Source: Lolium rigidum
Lineage: Eukaryota > Streptophyta > Magnoliopsida > Poales > Poaceae
Length of the DNA stretch: 64,000 nucleotides
Reading direction: 5' to 3'
NCBI RefSeq assembly: GCF_022539505.1
Contig: NC_061514.1
Coordinates: 323,933,090 to 323,997,089 of the forward strand
Under the pieces are notes generated by a model. That model searched no databases. It saw only the letters and a program-made list of their open reading frames with translations, and was not told the origin of the DNA. Shown here piece by piece: positions 56,715-64,000 of the stretch. The first letter of the stretch is position 1. Each line of letters begins with the position of its first letter. A program made the translations under genes and the position numbers.

Positions 56715-57504
56715 ACTAACGATATTCGCATATCCATGAAGTGATCGTCCTTAGTATGCACCGTTGCTAAGACTCGTCGTTTCGAAGCATCACGTGATGA
56801 TCAGGTGTGATAGATCCTACGTGTGTATACAACGGGTGCAAGCCAAATTTGCACATGCGAATACTAAGGTTAAAACTTTACGAGCATAGCATGTACAGAC
56901 ATGGTCTCGGAAAGACGTCATGATATGATAAAATTATGAGTGAAATTGTTCATCATATTACGAAGTTATTAATAGTGAAATCTGGAACACTTGTCATATG
57001 ATGAGCAACTTCAAAGTACGAACCTCAAGGTTCTTGGTATTTGACCAACAAACCTAGAAGTTAATAATGTTGAAGTGTTTTTTCTGAATAATGAGGAAAG
57101 CTAAAAGAGAAATTACAAAAGATATTTTGGCAGAAAGAAAAGAAAAGACTAGAAAGTCTAGCTCATGTGTATATAAATGATATACATGTTATGGTTGTAT
57201 TCCTAGTTAGGTCACACAATGAAATTCTTGGGTATTAGTACCATATTGGTTGGTATGAAGTGTCATACAAAACAACGCAATACAAGAATACAATGGCCTA
57301 AGTGACTGACCAGAAATATGATAGGAATGCACGTCTAGAACAAAAATAAAGTGTTATATGTTCGTCGTTGGCATTATATCTAGCCCTTAGAATTTATAAT
57401 AAAGAACTTAATAATTGTTATTTTGCTCTGGTCAAATTAAAACAATGAGTTGTTCATATTATGACATTACTCCATGTACGATGGATATGTTATTATAAAT
57501 CTTA

Positions 57505-60022
57505 ATGGTGAAACACACATACATAATACTGACGCTAAAATGCCATAAGGCAAATGATTTGTATTCCACTTATTTGTGGAACCGCCATTTAGATCATGTT
57601 AGAAAGGAACGCATGAAGGAACTCCATGAAAATGGATTTTTGGAGTCATTTGATTTTTTGAATCATTTGGCGCTTGCAAAATCTTTTCTAAAAGTAATGA
57701 CTGAAATACCGTTCACAGGCCAAGAGTTGAACGGGCAACTAACTTAGTGGAAACATACATAATGATGTATGTGGTTCACTGGGCATAGTTGTGTGCGGGA
57801 GATTCTTCTACTTCATGAAAACTTTCAACAATGAATTGAGTATATATGTGTGGATATATTCGATAAGGAAGAAGTTTGAAACAATTGAATGGATTCAAAT
57901 AAATTTCAGCTTGAAGTGGAAATCATCGTAATAGAAAAGTCAAATATCTATGATTGGATCATTGGGAAAATATTTGAATTACGAGTTTTAGCCAACATCT
58001 AAGAGAGTTATGAAATTGTTCTACAACTCACATTTCTTGGAGTATCATAGTGATGATGAAGTATACAAGAGATGTATCCAAACCTCGTTGGGTCAATGAT
58101 GAGATAAAATATTAACGCCATTATATTTTTGTGGATTATGCTTTAGCCGCTTTTACACTAAATAGAGCATCATCATGATCCGTTGAAATGACACCATACG
58201 AGTTATGGCATGGGTATAAACCCTAATAGTCCTTTCTTTAAATTTTGGTCGAAGAGTTTACAACCAAAATCGGATGAATGTCTTTGTTGGTTATCCCAAA
58301 GAATAGATTGGGAATTCTTTCCACTATGTAGTAAAAGACAAAAGTGTTTGTTAATGTTAGTTGCTTATTTCCAAGAAATTGTTTTCTAGCGAAGTATTTG
58401 AGTGGGAGGACAATAGAACTTGATAAGGTTTATGAACCTGAGCATAATGATCAGAGTAGCGTAGCATCGGAATTGGTTCCGGAAGAGGCCACAACGATCA
58501 TGGCTCCCATGACTACAAAGTGTTTTAGCCATGGAGATCGAAGTACATATTGAACCTTGTAGGTATGGTTTACTTTGTGATCAAATAAATGATTTGTGGA
58601 CAAAGGATTGATTTTGAACAATGATAAACCAACTACAAACAAAGAAGTTATGATGGGCCCTGACTCCGTTAAAATGGCTATACGCCATGAAATCCAAGAT
58701 AGATGAATACTTATTGAAAGTAAATGGATCTATAAAAATTGATGAAGCTTGAGTTGTCGAAAAGTTGTTTACGACAAAGTTCAAAGAGTTGACTACGATA
58801 AGATTAGATCTTCCGTAGCAATGCTTATAGTATATATGGATTATTCTAGTAATCACTACATATTTCTTTTATGAGATATGCTAGTAGGATGGAAAAATAC
58901 ATTACTTATCAGAAGTGTGTATTAAAGGTGTATACAAGATACAACCAAGAGTTTTGCTAGTCCATGGAATACTAGATAGGTATACGAACTTCAATTGGAT
59001 GAAGTAAGTATCACGGAGTTGGAATCTTCATCGGATGAAATAGTCAAAGGTTTTTTGATTTCATCAGAAATGATGAAGAGGCTTGCATTTGCAAGAAATT
59101 AAGTGGGAGCGCTGAGACATATTTATAATACTTTATGTAGATGACATATAGTTGGTTATAAATGATGTAATTATATACTTGATTAAAAAGGTTCCATTGA
59201 AAAATAACTTCAATGAAAGGATATGGACTGAAACATATTTTAGTGTCAAGATCTATGAAGATAGATTGAAACACATAATAAGTTTAAGTCAAAGTACATA
59301 GAAGAAAATATAGAAATATTAAGAAAATGTTCTTGTCATGTGAAGGTTTAACAAGACTTGAGTGTATCTGACACTCGATGAGTAAAAACACATGAGTGAT
59401 TTTAGATCACGAATAATATGTACAAAATCAGATATCTTGTGCTCTAAAAAGTTAGGAGCATAGACCAGAATGATTCATGTGATGAGTATTGGACAACAGT
59501 AAGAATATCCTTGAGTACTTTAGAAGAACCAAGGATATATATATATATATAATTTTGTATGGAGAAATGACAAACAAATCGCTGTAAGGTGTTGCACCGA
59601 TATTGGTTTTGTCACATATAAAATACAATTTCAATCTCAAATTTGACTAAGTGTTGTTTAAAAGGTAGCACAATGAGCTAGAAGTTGTTTATGCTAAATT
59701 TAGAAGAGTTCTAAATGTTGTGACGGATTCTACAAACGAAGCAGAGTATGTCATTGTTTTGACAATGACCGAGGATGTTAAGTCAAGAAGTTCTTTGAGA
59801 ACTTGGTGTAGTTCCGATAGTGTCAGAACTTTGAAGTTATATTGTGTGTGACAATATTAGTGACATATTTCAGACCGCGGAATTAAGGTTCCACCAAAAG
59901 ACCAAACATATTTAATGCCGACTCATTTGGAAAATGAATTATGCGTTGAGACGCAAATGAATTGCAAAATACATACGTTTTTGAGCATGTCAGATCCGTT
60001 GACTAAAACTTCTCCCGTGAGC
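57505..60022 (+). pseudogene. Copia pol remnant (pre-integrase, RT, RNase H traces)
   Basis: An 80-codon open piece (57505-57747) matches the Copia GAG-pre-integrase segment: an LWNRHLDHV...RMKELHENGFLESFDF pattern, with the usual Cys/His ligands mutated. Downstream, only short patches survive among stops: W-I-Y-K-N near 58725, the RT catalytic motif L-Y-V-D-D-I at 59131-59148, and S-D-P-L-T-K near 59990, which marks the end of RNase H. It is heavily mutated and cannot encode enzyme. Confidence 0.75.
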
Positions 60023-60107
60023 AAAACATGATAAAGCACCGGAAGGCCAAGGTGTTATATCTTTACATATGTAAACTAGATTATTGACTCTAGTGCAAGT
60101 GGGAGAC

Positions 60108-61897
60108 TGTTGGAGATATACCGAAGAGGCAATAATAAAATGGTTATTATAATATATCTTTGTGTTTACGATAATGTTTACATACCATGCTATAATTGTA
60201 TTAACCGAAACATTGATACATGTGTGTTATGTGAACAACAAGGAGTCCCTAGTAAGCCTCTTGTATAACTAGCTTGTTGATTAATAGATGATCATGGTTT
60301 CGTGATCATGAACATTGGATGTTATTAATAACAAGGTTATGTCATTATATGAATGATGTAATGGACACACCCAATTAAGCGTAGCATAAGATCACGTCAT
60401 TAAGTTATTTGCTATAAGCTTTCAATACATAGTTACCTAGTCCTTTCGACCATGAGATCATGTAAATAACTTATACCGGAAAGGTACTTTGATTACATCA
60501 AACGCCATTGCATAAATGGATGGTTATAAAGGTGGGATTAAGTATCCGGAAAGTATGAGTTGAGGCATATGGATCAACAGTGGGATTTGTCCATCCCGAT
60601 GACGGATAGATATACTCTGGGCCCTCTCGGCGGAATGTCGTCTAAATAGCTTGCAAGCATATGAATGGTTCATAAGAGACCACATACCACGGTACGAGTA
60701 AAGAGTACTTGTCAGGAAACAAGGTTGAACGAGGTATAGAGATACCGATGATCAAACCTCGGACAATTAAAATATCGCGTGACAAAGGGAATCGGTATCG
60801 TATGTAAATGGTTCATTCGATCACTAAAGTCATCGTTGAATATGTGGGAGCCATTATGGATCTCCAGATCCCACTATTGGTTATTGGTCGGAGAGAAGTC
60901 TCAACCATGTCTACATAGTTCGCGAACCGTAGGGTGACACACTTAAGGTTTGATGTTGTTTAAGTAGATATGGAATATGGAATGGAGTTCGAATTTTTGT
61001 TCGGAGTCTCGGATGGGATCCAGGACATCACGAGGAGTTCCGGAATGGTCCGGAGAATAAGATTCATATATAGGAAGTCATATTCCAAGTTTGGAAATGA
61101 TCCGGTGCATTTATGGCAGGTTCTAGAATGTTCTAGAAAAGTCCGGAAGAAATGCACTATGGAAGGTGGAGTCCCGGAGGGACTCCACAAGCTTGGCCGG
61201 CCAAACCCTAAGGGAGGAGTCCCAGGTGGGCTCCACCTGAGGTGGCCGGCCACCCTCCCTCAAGAAAAGGTGGGAATCCCACCTAGAGTGGGACTCCCAT
61301 CTTGAGTAGGTTTCCCACCAAAGGTAGGTTTTTGTGTTGGGGTCTTATTCGAAGACTTGGGATACAACTCTTGGGGCTTCCACCTATATAATGAGGGGCA
61401 TAGGGGAGGGGCCGGCCACTCAAGCCTCCAACCTTGGCTGCCCCCCTTTGTGGCCGGCGCCCAAGGCACCCCTCTCCCCAAACCCTAGCGCCCCTCCTCC
61501 ACATACAACTCCCGCATACGCTTAGGCGAAGCCCTGCCGGAGTTCTCCATCGACACCGCCACCACGTCGTCATGCTGCCGGGATTCCGGGGAGGATCTAC
61601 TACTTCCGCTGCCCGCTGGAACGGGGAGAAGGACGTCGTCTTCATCAACACCGAACGTGTGACCGAGTACGGAGGGTGCTGCCCGATTGTGGCACCGTCA
61701 AGATCTTCTACGCGCTTTTGAAAGCGGCAAGTGATCGTCTATCGCAGCAACGAGAGCCTACTCTCGTAGGCTTTGGAAATCTTCAAGGGTTAGTCTCGTT
61801 CATCCCCTCGTTGCTCCCATCTTCTAGATTGCATCTTGGCTTGGATTGCGTTCTCGCGGTAGGAAATTTTTTGTTTTCTATGCTACGAATCCCTTCA
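60108..61897 (+). repeat. 3' LTR of BARE/Angela-like Copia element
   Basis: It starts TGTTGGAGATATACCGAAGAGGCAATAATAAA-like and ends near CTACGAATCCCTTCA, about 1.79 kb, the usual BARE/Angela length. The end differs from the expected inverted TCCAACA, so the right border is approximate. The LTR contains paired GGCCGGCCA sites near 61195-61250. Confidence 0.85.
61384..61393 (+). promoter_or_regulatory. TATA box of Copia LTR
   Basis: CTATATAATG lies in the context known from BARE-type LTR promoters (ACCTATATAATGAGGGG). Confidence 0.65.
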
Positions 61898-62238
61898 AAT
61901 ATGTACTTATATTATGGAAACATTTTCTGACAACTGTACAATAAATATTATTATAGCTATTAGGATATTTTTGCGGAAACAAAAACTAATACGAGAAGTC
62001 CAGAAAGAAAAATGGAAAAACATATGTCAAAAAACAAATATAGATCAAATGCAGTGCGGGCATAGAGCGATGCAGATGTGGATGGAGATGCCAAGAATGA
62101 ACCAAGGTGGATGGATACCGCACTCCCGTGGCATGGACAAAGCAGGTAAAGAGCCCATAGCACTGCCACCCACACATCATGATCCGGGCATGGAGATTCA
62201 AACACCCACCTCTAAAATTGTGCATCCGTTTTATGCCT
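61898..62238. other. Unassigned spacer
   Basis: AT-rich, then mixed sequence with no gene or element ends recognised. Confidence 0.4.
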
Positions 62239-62803
62239 TTCACAGTGGGTTGTATCTTAGCCAGATATCCTATGTAGTAGTATATGGTAAGAGATAGTAC
62301 CCACAATGTATTGAACGAGTAACTTAGGTATTCTATCTACATTTAATAATTTTAGGAATATGCATGCATGTGAGCTAGCAATGCATTTTGCCTATGGTTT
62401 TGTGCAAGAGTTGTATCTTAGCTAAGATACAACATCACTCTCTTTCATCATTTAATGTAATGTCACATAAGAGCAAGTATAATAAGTCTTAGTCAGCTGA
62501 CTATAAGAATTAAAATAGTATATTATTGCTTAGTTGGAGGAGAGCGAGGAGGAGAGAGAAGGAGAGTGAGCTCTTAAGCAAGAGCCAGCTCTAGCACGTG
62601 TTCCTAGGCACTTTGTGAGAGTGAAAGATGGGCCATATATTGATAAAGTACTACATTTTTATATCTCACTATTATATGTGTTGGATCTAAGTTGGCTATA
62701 GATGACATAGCACTTGGCTTATAGCCGACAGACTGGCTACTGATATTGGAATTGCTCTAAGCAAAGTATCTAGGATACCGCGCTAAGATACCCCCATTGT
62801 GAA
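62239..62803. mobile_element. MITE with ~25 bp TIRs, containing a second MITE
   Basis: The left end TTCACAGTGGGTTGTATCTTAGC and right end GCTAAGATACCCCCATTGTGAA are inverted repeats. The TSD is not clear. With the inner element removed the MITE would be about 275 bp. Internal GTTGTATCTTAGCTAAGATACAAC (near 62410-62435) is an additional palindrome sharing the terminal motif. Confidence 0.7.
62471..62757. mobile_element. Inner Tourist-like MITE (287 bp)
   Basis: The ends GAGCAAGTATAATAAG and ...AATTGCTC are inverted repeats with exact 3 bp TSD TAA (62468-62470, 62758-62760). It carries a purine-rich GGAGGAGAGCGAGGAGG stretch and paired CTGACTATAAG/CTTATAGCCGAC motifs. Confidence 0.75.
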
Positions 62804-62960
62804 CAGACCTTTATGATCGCGCATGGAGAATATGTGTGGAGGAAAGGTGTGTATTAGATGGAGTAAATGGTGGTGGTGATTTAATAGTGACACAAATTTC
62901 ATTATCTACTATGGATTTTAACTTTCTTTTGTTACCTCCCTAGGGATGAAGTGAATGCAA

Positions 62961-63769
62961 AATTAAATTAAAGGTGAAAAGACAACTGCCGCCTCTCCAA
63001 AACCCTACCCATTTCCACTTCAGCCTCCTCCATAGATCGGTTCCCCCTCTTCCGGTTGGCTTCGCCGGCGTCGGAGGAGTGGGGAACCCTATCTATGCGT
63101 GGAGTTTTCAGTAAAATTAGTGTTTTCAGTTGATTATGTTAGGTTTTTGGTAGTCGTCTTCTTGTTGGTTTCCCCTCAATGGAGATGACATCGTTTGCAA
63201 TAAGTGATCTTCGGGCTTTCGTTCGACGACGAGATCTCCTTACCGACGTCAATGGTGGTGTTGAAAGATTACAATCCTCTAGGTGTGGGATTTCAGATCT
63301 TGCTTGACCAGATCGATTTTGGATCTTTTGTCGTTGTTGCCGCGAGGAGGGTTATCCTCGCAGTTTCCCGACTCGCTACGTCCTCGACAATGGTGATTCG
63401 TACTCTCGTCTCTCCATCGACGATGACAAAGCTAGTCGATTGTTATTCCCTGACATACTGGTGTTGGTACTCTTGCCGATGTTGAATGGCTACTTTAGTG
63501 GTTGCGTGCGTGCAGACAGCCTTGGCATTGCGACTCAAAAAATTATGGGAGAATTTCGTCGGTATTTACAGGTCTATGGTTCGTTATCTATCTTTGGTTG
63601 CCTTCAGAAGAGTACAAGATTGCGGTCCGGAGAAAAAAGAATTTGAAGACCTCAAAGATTTGTTACTATCTTTTAGACTTTATTTTGTAATCGTTGGAGT
63701 CAGTTCATGTATCTCTATCATGTACTATTTGTTACTATAAATATGTGTGCTATTGATTGTTAAAAAAAA
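62961..63769 (+). other. Transcript-like unit with short poly(A), unidentified
   Basis: It begins in GC-rich leader-like sequence (CCGCCTCTCCAAAACCC, CCCTCTTCCGGTTGGC), passes through a region with a 93-codon open frame (63204-63485) lacking recognisable motifs, and ends in ATTGATTGTTAAAAAAAA. No RT or other domain is seen. It could be a 5'-truncated or non-autonomous non-LTR element, a retrocopy, or a non-coding gene. Target-site duplications were not found. Confidence 0.35.
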
Positions 63770-64000
63770 GTATGCAGCTACACGGAGGACCGGCTTTGCG
63801 CCGACGACCCACGTGGCTCTGTTGAGGCGGATCTTTCCCGAGGAGGTACGCCGAGGACTGTCCTCGATGTAGCCTACGCCGAGGGTTTCCAGCCGCCGGT
63901 CTAGCGAGCCATTCGTGTAGTGAATTATTGGACTCCCAGACAAAATATTCATTTTTCAGGAGAGACACCAGGCTAGCACGTAGAAATCAACACCGCGTGT
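63770..64000. other. Unassigned sequence at window end
   Basis: Moderately GC-rich with overlapping short frames on the minus strand. It is too short to assign. Confidence 0.3.

Larger units (their letters stand above)
56715..61897 (+). mobile_element. Degenerate Copia element, 3' part (BARE/Angela-like)
   Basis: The internal region with decayed pol leads into a purine tract GTGGGAGAC and a 3' LTR of the BARE/Angela type. The 5' LTR and gag are absent; the CACTA terminus cuts the element on its left. Confidence 0.8.

Noticed and set aside
56425..56761. Minus-strand ORFs across the CACTA end
   Set aside because: They span the transposon terminus and its flank, so they cannot be an ancestral gene.

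Overview
The window is repeat-dominated nuclear DNA of a grass of the Pooideae, most likely a member of the Triticeae. This rests on family resemblance recalled from knowledge, not on a search: a BARE/Angela-type Copia LTR, an Athila element whose LTR resembles the Sabrina/WHAM type, long-LTR Tekay-like Gypsy elements, a CACTA end and several grass MITEs. I see no rRNA, tRNA or CRISPR array, and no intact host gene.

Layout. (1) 1-19930: a tandem array on the minus strand of a non-autonomous Tekay-like Gypsy element. It has about 5.7 kb LTRs and a 2.5 kb internal region holding only gag and an extra ORF upstream of gag, arranged partial LTR - internal - truncated LTR + duplicated leader - LTR - internal - LTR. 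(2) 20537-27030: an inverted pair of tandem arrays with a unit of about 330 bp, 9 units forward and 12 reversed around a palindromic centre near 23438, with a smaller inverted repeat inside the left end. (3) 27282-27430: a hairpin and Stowaway-like end. (4) 28027-41167: a multi-exon gene of unknown function. Its fourth exon is split by an 11.8 kb Athila element (29038-40885, TSD GGAAG), which itself carries a 3.7 kb solo LTR (35100-38809, TSD GCTTT). (5) 41633-42450: two Tourist-like MITEs. (6) 42964-45869: a second gene, related to the first at its 5' end, carrying the plant Ptta/En/Spm (Transposase_24-type) domain. Its splice sites are intact but its frame is broken. (7) 46054-46316: a 263 bp miniature LTR element with LTRs, PBS and TSD CTGAT. 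(8) 47443-49668: a gene-like leader and spacer with internal duplications. (9) 49674-55292: a young, complete but non-autonomous Tat-lineage Gypsy element (TSD ATCAC) with a protease-bearing ORF and an acidic antisense ORF. (10) 55298-56714: the right end of a CACTA transposon with GC-rich subterminal repeats. (11) 56715-61897: the decayed 3' half of a BARE/Angela-like Copia element with its 3' LTR. (12) 62239-62803: a MITE inside a MITE. (13) 62961-64000: an unidentified transcript-like unit with a short poly(A), then unassigned sequence.

Target-site duplications give part of the insertion order: gene 1, then Athila, then a Tekay-like insertion reduced to a solo LTR; and the CACTA segment, then the Tat element. 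None of the LTR elements seen in full encodes a complete pol, so all would depend on enzymes supplied from elsewhere. Boundaries and identities were judged by eye; no alignment or database search was run.
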